The notes below the pieces were generated by a model that saw only the letters and a list, made by a program, of their open reading frames with translations, did not search any database and had not been told where the DNA came from. The translations under genes and the position numbers were made by a program. From Centrapalus pauciflorus (taxonomy: Eukaryota; Streptophyta; Magnoliopsida; Asterales; Asteraceae): 64,000 bases of DNA. Each line of letters starts with the position of its first letter. The first letter of the stretch is position 1. Positions 12,501 to 23,486 of the stretch are shown here, piece by piece. Location of the stretch: NCBI GenBank assembly GCA_020465985.1, contig JAANYP010001181.1, positions 515,001 through 579,000 of the forward strand. Reading direction: 5' to 3'.

Positions 12501-13664
12501 GATGTTGGAGAGGAGATGAGAGGTTCAGACTGGACAGGTTTAGAGACTGGGTCAGTAATAGGTGGGTTGACCTGTTCCATAGTCTCAGGTGCCACAGAGG
12601 CACCAGTCACAAAGGCTTCAGGTTCAACGAATGAACCAGTGTGAGGAGCCTGCTCCCCCTCAGCCACAGAGGCTAAGGTAGCAGACTCAATATGAGCTGT
12701 TTTGGCCTTCTTGTGGACAGGCCCAGCTTTAGTGGTTGCCAGGGTCCTTTTAACAAGCTTTGGCTTTAGATTTTCTCTTGGGAGCAGCTTTTGGATCCAC
12801 CCTCACATCAGAGGGTCCTTCCACCAATCCTAAAAACCTCCTCATAGGTGTTGACAGAGGAGACTCATTTGGAAGAACAGTAGAGTAGAAAACTCTTATC
12901 CCTATTACAGGGAAGGCAGCAGTATGAAGTAAAGGCTGAGAGTTGTACAAATGCTCACCACAAATGTGCTTGAAGATGAGGCTCAGAAACCTGGGGTATC
13001 GAACAACAGCTGGTCATGTCTCCTGCTGCACCAGATTCCTCAAATTCATGAAACTCCACTTTGCCATGTCTATTGTAGTTCCATCCACAAGCTGCAGAAC
13101 TACAGGAACTTCATCACGGCTCAGTTGGTCAAAGGAACCAACTTTGCTGCTGAAGCACATTACCACAGAGGCAAAGAAGAAGCTGTAAGTAGGAGACAAA
13201 TCCTTTCTGAACAGTGTTGCTCCAACTTTTGGTTCTGCTACACCACAGAAGTGCAGTATATTCTTCATCTGTTCATCTTCAGGCTGTGGCTGATCATAGT
13301 GTTCAACCACAGGGAGTCGAAGAACTTCCCTGAGCAGACGAGTATTGATCTCAATGGTCTGCGTCCCATTGAGTATGGTGCCCTTGATGACTTTGGTATC
13401 TGGGTTGTAGGCACAGGTGTACCAGAACTCATACACGATCTCCTGGTACAGGACACCAAGAGTAACAGTAATGACGTATTTCAACGGATGAACTCTCAAA
13501 AACTCCACCATTTGATCATAGCCTTTTCCCACATAGTTTTTGGGGATTGTGAGGTTCGCAATGTAGTTAGTGGGTTTTAATGTTAGCATTGTGGTGACTG
13601 ATGAGTGTTTCTGTACATCATCACCAACAAATACTGGGAGAAAGAGGTTGTTTCTGTGAGCCAT
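9563..13664 (-). pseudogene. element A ORF3 (downstream 'env-position' ORF), broken
   Basis: About 1,370 codons from ATG 13664 to TAA 9563. Domains in order: a conserved globular region of about 280 residues (PVFVGDDVQKHSS, YVGKGYDQMVEF, YEFWYTCAYNP, RYPRFLSLIF); a long Ser/Thr/Pro/Gln-rich region; a helix-rich region (LADVQDSLELHLAQLQ); an acidic Glu run (about 10700-10727); a basic helical region (KAAELKFHKARAKEMG); and a conserved C-terminal part. I see no signal peptide and no clear membrane segment, so an envelope role is not supported. Breaks: a TGA at about 13012-13014 where other copies read CGA or CGT, frameshifts near 12760, 11930, 11590 and 11430, a TAA at 12404, and damage near 9716. 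The last 572 codons remain open (9716-11434). The protein's function is unknown. Confidence 0.8.
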
Positions 13665-13771
13665 TTTGGAAGTAGTGAGAGTAGCAGAAGCACAAGACAC
13701 TTAGTCGATTTTTAGGGTTCTTAGGAGGTTTATGGTAGTAGTGAGGAAGACGAAGATGAAACAGTAGAGGG

Positions 13772-13779
13772 TATTTATT
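13772..13779 (-). promoter_or_regulatory. TATA-like box upstream of element A ORF3 (mutated)
   Basis: Minus-strand AATAAATA, 115 bp before the ORF3 ATG. B, C and D have TATAAATA at the equivalent place, so here the first base has changed. It is followed by the same pyrimidine-rich CTTCGTCTTCCTCACTACT leader. Confidence 0.6.
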
Positions 13780-13913
13780 GGATTTGAATGTGAGTGGGCA
13801 TAAGAGGGAAATATTTGGGCGGTTGATTTGAAAAGGTCGTTAACGGAAAACGAAACGGTTGTCCATGTCAGACCCTTTGTCAGACCACTTGAGCCCTTTT
13901 TAATCACTAACAC

Positions 13914-14342
13914 ACGTAACCCACATTATCCGCAGTAATTAAGTTATATAAAAACAAAAATTAAGTTACTTTATTGTGAAGAAAGGTAATTAAACTGATG
14001 GTCTAAGCTGATGGTCAAACCTAGATCATCACAAGCTGTTCATTCTTCAAGCTGTTCCCTCAACCTGTTCAGCTATGTAAGAACAGGTTGTGTTCAATAG
14101 CTGATCAGGTTACAAGACAATGTCTTGTATGACAGATTTAAAGAGTGAGCAGGGTGGAGGTTTGATTATCAGATCAGGCTTCACATATAAGCTGTTACTT
14201 GTCAAACCTGCTATATGCTCAAGCTGTTCAACTTTTGCAGAAAACGGCTAAGTATGGAACATGCATAGCCTGTTCTGTCTAAGCTGTTCTGAAAGAACTT
14301 GAGCAGTGTGAGACATATAGAGTCTTAGAACATTAAGGACAC
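13914..14342 (-). repeat. spacer between pol and ORF3 of element A, with GAACAGCTT motif array
   Basis: Non-coding. Dense with AAGCTGTTC/GAACAGCTT and AACAGGTT/AACCTGTTC, alternating in both orientations. The same vocabulary fills the LTR. Confidence 0.75.
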
Positions 14343-17300
14343 TTAGTCACTTTTGTTTACCATGCCCAGCTTGCTGACAAGGTAATTAAACATGTTTTCA
14401 TCAAGAGGTTTGGTGAAAATGTCTCCAAGCTGTTCATTAGAGGAAATAAAACTTACCTCCACATTACCTTTCTGAATGTGATCTCTGATAAAGTGATGTT
14501 TGACTTCTATATGCTTTGTTCTTGAGTGAAACACTGGATTGTTGGATATAGCTATGGCACTTATATTATCACACAGAATAGGAGTTTTTCAATTTACAAG
14601 TCCATAGCCTTCAAGCTGATGCTGCATCCACAGAATCTGCCCACAGCAGCTTCCAGCAGCAATCTACTCAGCTTCAGCAGTTGAAGTAGAAACTGAGTTC
14701 TGCTTCTTGCTACACCAACTTATCAACTTACCACCAAGGAGTTGACATCCACCTGTTGTGCTTTTCCTATCTAGCCTGCAGCCTGCAAAATCAGAATCTG
14801 AATAACCTGTTAGTTCAAGGTTTAGTCTTTGGGATACCAAAGACCCAAACCTGGTGTACTCTTAAGGTATCTGAAGATTCTTTTCACAGCAGCTAGATGT
14901 GATTCTTTTGGATCAGCTTGGAACCTAGCACATAAACAGGTAGCAAACATAATATCAGGTCTACTAGCAGTTAAATACAGCAAGCTCCCAATCATGCCTC
15001 TGTAAACTGTTACTGAAACAGCTTTGCCGCTGGCATCAGCATCCAATTTTACATTGGTTGCCATTGGGGTTTTAATAGGAGAACTTTGATCAAATTTAAA
15101 CTTTTTCAATAGATCTAAAGTGTACTTTCTTTGATTTATAAAAATTCCATTTGAGGTTTGTTTAACCTGTAATCCTAAAAAGAAAGTAAGTTCTCCCATC
15201 ATACTCATATCATACTTGGATTTCATGAGTAGTGAAAAATTCTTGCATAATTGTTCATTAGTAGAACCAAATATTATGTCATCCACATAAATTTGAACAA
15301 GCATAATATCAGACTTCACCTTCTTTATGAATAGTGTGGTATCCACTTTACCTCTGGAATACCCATTGCTCATAAGAAACTCAGTAAGAGTGTCATACCA
15401 GGCTCTAGGGGCTTGTTTTAGACCATAGAGGGCTTTTTCCAACTTATAGACAAAACTTGGATGATGTTCATCATCAAAACCTGGAGCCTGCCTGACATAG
15501 ACCTCTTCTTGCAGCTTCCCATTCAAGAATGCACTCTTCACATCCATTTGAAATACCTTCATGCTCTTATGAGCAGCGTAGGCTAGAAACAAATGAATTG
15601 CCTCTAGCCTGGCCACAGGAGCAAATGTTTCATCATAGTCAATACCTTCCTCCTGTCTATAGCCCTGAGCAACAAGTATTGCCTTATTTCTAATGACATG
15701 ACCTTGCTCATCCATCTTGTTTCTAATGTCATTACCTTGCTCATCCATCTTGTTCCAGCTTCCATACCTTGTTTCTTTCAAACTGATTGAGTTCTTCTTG
15801 CATGGCAGTGATCCAATTGGCATCTTTATGTGCTTCATCCACTTTCTTTGGCTCCATTAGGGACACAAAGCTAGATAACATACAGAAGTTCCCTAAGCTG
15901 TCCCACCTTGTTTGTACCCCTTTGTTTATGTCACCAATTATTTGATCATTGGGGTGACACCTGATCCACTTAGGATCATTCTTCAATGAAGATTCTTCTG
16001 AGTTGTTGGCATCTTCAGCAGGTCCTGTTGAACAGCTCTCAAGATTTTCAGACACACTGTTGTCTTGAGCCTATTCACTTGTTGAACATGACTGACCACT
16101 ATTGAACATATCAGCAGAGGATCCAGGTGAATCAGCGTTGATTGGTTCAGGACATGTAGTTGTAATTAAGTCAGTACACTTATTCACACAGGGTGTATTG
16201 ACATAATCATAATCATGCCCATCATGATTAACAGGTTCCACACTGGATGTAGTGGAAGCTTTTGAGTCCTCTTCACTGTTGGAATGCATGAGATCATCAA
16301 AGTTGAATTCTCCTGAAACTGATTCAGGAACAACTTTGGTGGAAGCATTCTTGGACTCTTCAAAGGTGACATTGATAGATTCATCTATCACCTTTCTTTT
16401 GTTGTTGTACACTCTGTAGGATTTGGAGATAGCAGAGTAACCAACAAACACACCTTCATCAGCTTTTGGTTCAAACTTTGCGAGTTGATCCATTTGATTC
16501 AGAATGAAGCAGGGACATCCAAACACATGGAAGTAGCTAATATTTGGCCTTCTCCCTTTAAGCAGCTCATAGGGAGTCTTGTTGAACCTTTTCACCACTA
16601 AGGATTTGTTTTGGGTGAAGCAAGCAGTGTTGACAGCTTCAACCCAGAATGATGAAGGTAAACCTGATGCACACAACATGGTTCTAGCAGCTTCCATGAG
16701 GGTTCTGTTTCTCCTTTCAACAACTCCATTTTGTTGTGGAGTTCTTACAGCTAAAAAGTTTTGTGATATCCCCTTTTCTTCACAGAAGTCTTCAAGAGTA
16801 CTGTTTCTGAATTCAGTACCATGATCACTTCTAAGCTGCTTTACTTGAGCAGACTTCAACATTTTCATCTTTTTGATAAATCCAATAATTTGTCTAGCAG
16901 CCTCTCCTTTGCTCTTCAAGAAGATTACCCATGTAAACCTGGAGAACTCATCAACCATTACTAGAGTGTATCTTCTTCCTCCAAGACTTGGGACATTAAC
17001 AGGTCCAAACAAGTCCATGTGGATTAAGAAGAGAGGAGTATCAATAGAAAAATTGTGCTTGGATTTAAAAGATGATTTCCTCTGCTTGCCTTTTTCACAA
17101 GCTGTGCAGAGTTTATCCTTAACAAAAGTCATGGAAGGCAAACCTGTTACCAACTCTTTCTTACAGAGTTTGTTGATGTTCTTGAAGTTCAGGTGTGACA
17201 GCCTTTTGTGCCACAACCAGTTTAGGTCTGCATTTGTTCTTGCGAGAAAACAGGTTTCAATTGTGGGATCAGCAGATTGCATATCCACAACATATACACC

Positions 17301-17640
17301 TTTCTTCCGTTGAGCACACAGCACAAATTTGCCTTGGGAATCCAATATGTAACCCAGGTACTCATCAAAATTAACCTTGTAGCCAGCATCACATAGTTGA
17401 CTTATGCTTACAAGGTTGTGTTTCAGTCCAACCACATAGGCTACTCTGTTGAACACTGCAGCACCAGCTTTAAGAGTTCCATATCCCTTAGTGGATCCCT
17501 GTACATTGTCACCAAAAGAAACTTTTGGCCCTTTTTCAGGCCTTAGATCATTCAGCAGGTCCTTGCAACCTGTCATGTGCCCTGAGCAGCCACTGTCCAA
17601 GTACCAAACCTGGAATGGTTGTTTGTCCTGCAGAATGTCA
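14343..17640 (-). pseudogene. element A pol (protease-integrase-RT-RNase H), broken
   Basis: Copia-type polyprotein. Protease motif DSGCSGHMTG begins near 17597. The integrase zinc region (HKRLSH, CTACEKGK) and catalytic core (HMDLFGP, RSDHGTEF, QNGVVERRNRT; a D, D, E pattern) follow. The RT has QMDVKSAFLNG and the catalytic YVDDIIFG. RNase H runs to NKSD at 14343, with ADIFTKP-type sequence near the end. Breaks: TAG for Gln between 16071 and 16055; loss of about 17 codons at the RT start next to a 36-bp tandem duplication (about 15700-15750); TAA at about 14822; and two more stops before 14534. Pol lies in the -1 frame relative to gag. Both integrase and the RT core are otherwise long and readable. 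Confidence 0.92.
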
Positions 17641-17650
17641 TAGGAAAATA

Positions 17651-20403
17651 TTAGTTACATTTAAGGGAACTCATCATAGTGATGAGTTCTCCTACTTCAT
17701 CAACATGTGTTGATGGGCTAGTAATATCCACATTAATATTTCCTATTTGAATGGTATCAGTTTGGATACCACTCTCATTGACTAAGTTACTTCCAACACT
17801 GCTTGTTTTAGCAATGATGGAACTAGCAGAGTCAACAGGCCTCATGTCCTTAGTTTCAGGACAGTTTTTGGCCATGTGTGTCTTCTTCCCACATTTATAG
17901 GATTTTCTCTTTTTGGCCTTCTTGGAAGAGGAGCTTTCAGAAACACATTCTGAATTATTTCTGTTGATTTTATCAGCAGGTTTAGCAAACTTATTACTGT
18001 ATCTCGATAATAGCTTGGGTGGATAGCACAATAGCGACAGCTTTGCCTGTTTCTTCTTTCCTCTTTTTGGGAGGACAGATGTCAAAAACAGGAAGCTTGA
18101 TTGGTTTTTGACCTTCCACAGGTTTGGGAAACTTATTCCCAGATTTCTCAGGTTGAGCAATGGCTTTGCCTTTGCCTTTACTGAGATGTGATGGACGTTG
18201 CCTATCACAATAATCACTGTTTTCGGTTTTGAAAGACTTATTTTCGTTTATACCCTAGTTTTTTACTATGATTTGAAAACTTATTTAAAATCACAGCAGA
18301 TTTGTTTTCAACATGAGACTTACCCTTGTTGAAAGTAGGCAGCTTACCTCTTGAAAACTTATTTTCAAAATGTTTAGCATCAAAAGGATTAACATGTTTC
18401 TTACCATCAGCTTTGGACCCAGAGCCTGTTTTGTCAACAGGTTTGGTGTCCACAGCTGCAGCTTGAACATGTTTTCCATTCATTTGCGTGTGTGAATTAG
18501 CAGAGCACTTAGCAGGCTGATTTGATGGAGAACACATTCCATCATCAGCTTTGGGGCCTTTTTCACACAAGCTGTCAGTATTTTGAGGCCTGACAAACCT
18601 GTTTGTTGAGACCAGCTTTCCATTAACTTTCTGGATGAAAGTACTGGGAAGCTCACCAAGAGTGGATAAGTCATCTTTCAGAATATTGATCTCAACAATA
18701 GAAGCTGCTGTGTCAAGATCCCCTCCAAGATAGGCTTCGATTTGTGCAGGGATCTGCTGACTTAAGCAATGACTGACTTTTTGTGCTGATTGGCACCAAG
18801 AGTCAACTATCTTTTGAAGCTTTGCATGTTTTACATCTGGCTCTCTCCTTTCTTCCAGTAAAATAGAGTTGATGTGTTTTAGTTCGTCAAGCTCAGCTTC
18901 CAACTGATGGTAACCGTCTAGTTTACTAGATTTAATTTCAAGATCAGTTTTAAGCTTAGAAATTTCGGATATTAAAACATTATGCTTCTCAACAGCAGCT
19001 TTTAAGTCAACTAGCATATATTCAAACATTTTTACTTTTTCATCTGAACGGTAAGCCATAAAATTTTGTACCTTGTACATCATAGTAGGGTTCCAGTTGT
19101 CCAAGCTGCTGAAGGCTTCAGCTTCAGCCAAGTCCTGTTTGAAGTTGCTAGTTGATGGGACATCAGTATTGGCCATAAGACAATTGTTGTCTTCTTTATC
19201 TGAGGACGAATCAGACTCCTCTCAGTCAGATGTCTCTGCCATCAGTCCCTTTTGCTTGTTGGAAGCCACTGAGTTTTCCAACTTTTTCAGCTTTGCCATG
19301 ACCATAAGGTACTTAACCCTATAGCCATCGTCCCTGTTAGTCTTGTATGGTTTGGAAGACTGTCCAACAGCTTTTGACACACAGTCAGCAGCTATATGGC
19401 CAGCTTTGCCACATTTGAAGCACTCAGCTTTAGATTTATCAAATGCCTTCTTCTTGACAGCATTTGAGTTTCCCTAAAACATATTTCTTCCAAACCTCTT
19501 CTTGTTGAACCTTTTGACAAGCATGGCTATCATTTGCTTATCATCAAGCTCAGCAAGATCTGCACTGTCTTCTTTATCAGACATTTTCTCTCTTTCATCA
19601 TCAGCCTGTTGATCAGATTGTGTAAACACATCACACTCCTGTCCAACAGGTTGTCTCACGCTGGTCACTAAGGCAGCACCTCTCTTGGACATTTCCAAGA
19701 CATTTCTCTTCTTCTGCCTTGACTGTTCATCATTTAGTAGGGATCCATATAAGTTTACCAAATCCATACCTTCGATAGTACCTGAGTTTCTCAAGATGGT
19801 GGAAAAGTAGTTCCATTCTTCAGGTAGGATGTCCAAGAACTTGTTCACCAGGGTTAGGCTGTCCTTTGTGATCCCAACAGCTTTGAGATCATTAACAAGA
19901 GCAGTAAACCTGGTGTAGGTTTCTGTGAGAGTCTCCTTTGGTTTTGCAAAGAAGAGTTCATACTGTCTAACAAGATTATTAATCATGTTGTCCAGTGTGA
20001 TTGTGAGTCCATCATAGACGGTACACAAAGTATCCCACATCTCCTTTGCAGTCTTCATCTTCTCAACCTGTTTGAACACATCATCAGACAGAGAGATAAC
20101 CAGGTTATTCCTGGCTTTTGCATCCAGAGCAACCAGTCTTTTGTCTTCATCAGACCATTGAGCTTTGGCCTTCTCAAATGTTCTGATTTCAGGAGCTGCT
20201 CCTTCAACAGCAGGAGTTATGGTAGTAACAGAAGTTGGCACATAGGGACCTTCCATTACTATCTCTGGTAGTTGTACATCCAGATTCTCTAGATAGAGCA
20301 TCATTCTGCACTTCCAGCCAGAGAAGTTCTGATGATTGAACTTTGGGGGTTTGGCCATTGACCCATTGTCATAGTAAGAGGAACTTGCAGAACTGTTGTC
20401 CAT
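17651..20403 (-). pseudogene. element A gag, long with two zinc knuckles, broken
   Basis: Starts at ATG 20403, about 50 bp after the primer site (MDNSSASSSYYDNG), and ends at TAA 17651. It has three parts. The first is a capsid-like N-terminal region (KFNHQNFSGWKCRMMLYL, then LDILPEEWNYFSTILR) followed by the CCHC knuckle CFKCGKAGHIAADC. The second is a coiled-coil and charged linker of about 310 residues. The third carries a second knuckle near 17870. In this copy the second knuckle has lost its first Cys (SYKCGKKTHMAKNC). TAG at 19474 (CAG elsewhere in the family), TGA for Trp at about 19219 and a 1-nt frameshift near 18238 break it. Its length, about 915 codons, is large for a copia gag and fits the extended gag of Sirevirus-type elements. 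Confidence 0.88.
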
Positions 20404-20454
20404 GGAAACGTAGGGAGGATGAGAGATCTTAGAGTTGACACACACTCTAACACT

Positions 20455-20466
20455 GCTCTGATACCA
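20455..20466 (-). other. primer binding site of element A (initiator Met tRNA)
   Basis: TGGTATCAGAGC in the element's sense, two bases after the 5' LTR. It is complementary to the 3' end of plant initiator-methionine tRNA, the usual primer of copia elements. Confidence 0.93.
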
Positions 20467-20468
20467 GT

Positions 20469-21580
20469 TGTAGGTCCCAAAAGGTTTCCCAAGTATATAG
20501 CCTTAAGCTGTAGAGGGGGGTGAATACAGCTATTTAAAAAACTACACACTCTTTTCTCAATGTTTGTATGTATTATCAACAAAAGTTAATTACAAACAAG
20601 CTTAAATGCGGAAATGTTCAAGCTGAGATGACAGATACAACAGTTTATCAACTAATCTAAAACACACTCAGACTAGTTACAATGATTACTCTCACTTAGA
20701 AGCACTCACTGTTTTTACAAGACTCAGATGGACAACTTATACATGAACAGCTTAGACACACTCTACTGTTTTATATGAGCAGACTTGCATTCATGGAATA
20801 ACACATTTCAATGCACGTACTGATTGTCACACTCTCTTGGTTATTTCATTATGCTTAGAAGCTTCCTTTTATACCCAAAAGGCGAATCTCAGTGAAGCTT
20901 CCTCATTGGACAGATGAGATAGTGGAGAGTGTTTCCAAAAAGACAAAACACCTTTCTGCATGTTCTGATAAAGTATCTTTGCCTTCACATGGCATATTCT
21001 TTGTCTTTTTCTTTTTGTCACTATTGTATACAGGTTTAACCAAAAGAGGAATGTCAACTTTGCATCTTTCTTCTTTTGTTAATGCCATTTTGATATAAGA
21101 AAAGGTCTGTCACCCTTTTCAAATATCTGTTTGTCTTCATTTAACAGAACAACGTGGGCAGACTGAGCAGTTCTGTTTTCCACTTTGTCTTCGACTTTGT
21201 AAACTGATCTTGTAGTCAAAAACAATACATGAGGACTTGGAAACATATTCCATAAAGTGTTTAGCCTATTCACAAAGAACATGTTCTGTTCACAAAGAAC
21301 AGAACACTTGTAAACTGCCCAAGTTGCTCACCAGTGTAGAGCAGCGTAGACAGTTTATGTCCAGCCTGTTCAACAGACAGAACAGCTTGGACAAACTGCC
21401 TTTGTTACAACACATGCAACACATAGAACAGCTTTGACTGATATTGCAAATCACTTTACAGGTTTCAATAAGGCATAAACAGGCCTTAAATTACACCTTT
21501 CAAGTGCATCAACAGGTTTGATTAAGGATCTCCCCCTTAGATGTAGAACAGGTTTGATTGAGGCCTTTTTGTGCCTAACA
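20469..21580 (-). repeat. 5' LTR of element A
   Basis: 1112 bp with the same ends as the 3' LTR. The 61-codon U3 frame is open at 20903-21088, just upstream of the TATA box at 20865-20873. Confidence 0.95.
20865..20873 (-). promoter_or_regulatory. LTR promoter TATA box of element A
   Basis: TATAAAAGG in the element's sense, about 400 bp before the LTR's 3' end. It is conserved in the LTRs of B (23167-23175) and D (45778-45786), so it is the likely start of full-length RNA. Confidence 0.75.
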
Positions 21581-21716
21581 AAGTCCTAGACTCCGAGACC
21601 TTTAAAGTCTCCGAGTAGTGTCTGGTTTGAGAAAGAACAACAAGCAGCAACATTTCATTTATTAAACAGAGGTAATGTGTGACATTCAACAGCCCTTTAC
21701 ATTGATATATATAGAC
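21581..21716. other. host DNA between elements A and C, with A's right TSD
   Basis: 21581-21585 is AAGTC, the right TSD of A. The remaining 131 bp have no recognisable feature and are the only host sequence between the two elements. Confidence 0.8.
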
Positions 21717-22479
21717 TGTAGGTCCCAAAAGGTTTCCCTAGAGTATTGTTCTAAGCTGTAGAGGGGTCAATACAGCTAATTAAAATTCAACACTCTTTTC
21801 TCAATGTTTCTGTATACTATTAACAAGTGTTACTTACAAACAAGCTTGACTGCGGAAAGGTTCATGCTGAGATGACAGATTCAACAGATGTTCAACTAAT
21901 CTAAGACACACTCAGACTAGATACAATGACTACACTCACTTAAATGCACTCACTGATTTTACAAGACACAGATGGACAGCTTGAATAAGAGCAGCTTAGA
22001 CACACGTACTGTTCTATTCAAGCAGACTTGCATGCATGAAAAACATACTTTAATGCACGATCTGATTTCTCACTCTTGGTTATCTCATGATCCTTCGAAG
22101 CTTCCATTTATACACTCACTGAGAATCTCAGTGAAGCTTCTTCATTGGACAATGAGATAGTGGGATGTCTTTCCAAAGACAAAACAACTTTTCTGCACAT
22201 TCTGATAAAGCAGACTTGTCTTCATGTGGCAGAATCTGTCTTTTTCTTTTTGTCTCTCTTGCATAAACCTTTAACCAAAAGAAGAATGTCAACTTTGCAT
22301 CTTTCTTCTTTTGTTAAGGCCATTTTGATATAAGAAATGGTCTGTCACCCACTTCAAATATCCGTTTGTCTTCATGTAACAGAACAGCTTAGACAGACTT
22401 TTGCAGTTTCTGTTTTCCACTTTTTCTTTGACTTGTAAACTGATCTTGTAGTAAAAACAATACATGAGGACTTGGAAAT
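21717..22479 (-). repeat. 3' LTR of element C, first part
   Basis: Starts TGTAGGTCCC and breaks off at GGACTTGGAAAT where B begins. The U3 small ORF is shifted and stopped in this copy. The remainder resumes at 35838. Confidence 0.92.
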
Positions 22480-23486
22480 TGTTAAGCACAAAAAGGCCTT
22501 AATCAAACCTGCTGTACATCTGAGGGGGAGATTTTTAATCAAACCTGTTGATGCACTTGAAGGTATAATTTAAGGCCTGTTTCATGCCTTATTGAAACCT
22601 GAAAAGTGATTTGCAATATCACCCCAAAGCTGTTTACCATGTTGCATTCGTCGTAACAAAGGCAGTTTGTCCAAGTTGTTCTGTCTGCTGAACTGGCTGG
22701 ACATAAACTGTCTACGTTGCTCTATTCTATTGAGCAGCTTGGACAGTTTACAAGTGTTCTGTTCTTTGTGAACAGGTTAAACACTTTATGAAATATGTTT
22801 CCAAGTCCTCATGTATTGTTTTTGGCTACAAGATCAGTTTACAAGTCGAAGACAAAGTGGAAAACAGAACTGCACAGCCTGCCCACGCTGTTCTGTTACA
22901 TGAAGACAGACGAATATCTAAAAAGGGTGACAGACCTTTTCTTATATCAAAATGGCATTAGCAAAAGAAGAAAGATGCAAAGTTGACATTCCTCTTTTAG
23001 TTAAAGCCTTTTGCAACAGTGACAAAAAGAATAAGACAAAGATTCTGCCATGTGAAGACAAAGCTACTTTATCAGAACGTGCAGAAAGGTGTTTTGTCTT
23101 TTTGGAAAGACATTCCACTGTCTCATCTGTCCAATGAAGAAGCTTCACTGAGATCCTCCTTTTGAGTATAAAAGGAAGCTTCTAAGGATTGTGAGAAAAT
23201 CAAGAGTATGAAATCATATCGTGCATTGAAGTGTGTTATTCCATGCATGCAAGTCTGCTTATATAAAAAAGTAGAGTGTGTCTAAGTTGTTCTTGTATAA
23301 GTTGTCCATCTGAGTCTTGTAAAAAGAGTGAGTGCTTCTAAGTGAGTGTATTCATTGTAACTAGTCTGAGTAAGTCTTAGATTAGTTAACCAACTGTTGT
23401 ATCTGTTATCTCAGCTTGAACCCTTCCGCATTCAAGCTTGTTTGTAATTAACATTTTTTAATAATATACACAAACATTGAGAAAAT
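22480..23486 (+). repeat. 5' LTR of element B, 3' end deleted
   Basis: Starts TGTTAAGCAC (one change from TGTTAGGCAC) and stops after CATTGAGAAAA. The last 90 or so bases of a normal LTR are missing. The TATA box at 23167-23175 is kept. Confidence 0.92.
22952..23137 (+). other. 61-codon U3 reading frame
   Basis: Begins MALAKEERCKVDIPLLVK and is rich in Lys, Glu and Cys. The same frame is open in four LTRs of the family: here, 35216-35401 (plus), 8527-8712 (minus) and 20903-21088 (minus), with about ten differences between the A and B versions. It ends about 30 bp before the LTR TATA box, so it would be translated only from U3 at the 3' end of a genomic RNA or from another promoter. An overlapping antisense frame of 68 codons is also open in the same copies, which weakens the case for coding. 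Confidence 0.3.

Larger units (their letters stand above)
8085..21580 (-). mobile_element. copia element A (Sirevirus type), complete but decayed, 13.5 kb
   Basis: This is a structurally complete LTR retrotransposon on the minus strand: 5' LTR 20469-21580, primer site 20455-20466, gag, pol (protease-integrase-RT-RNase H order, hence Ty1/copia), a spacer, a 4.1-kb ORF3, polypurine tract and 3' LTR 8085-9204. The TSD AAGTC is perfect. Pol ahead of an extra 3' ORF, the very long gag and the iMet primer site fit the Sirevirus lineage. In the first 350 bp I aligned, the LTRs differ at roughly 3 per 100 positions, so the insertion is recent on a plant-genome scale, yet all three ORFs carry stops or frameshifts. 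Confidence 0.95.
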
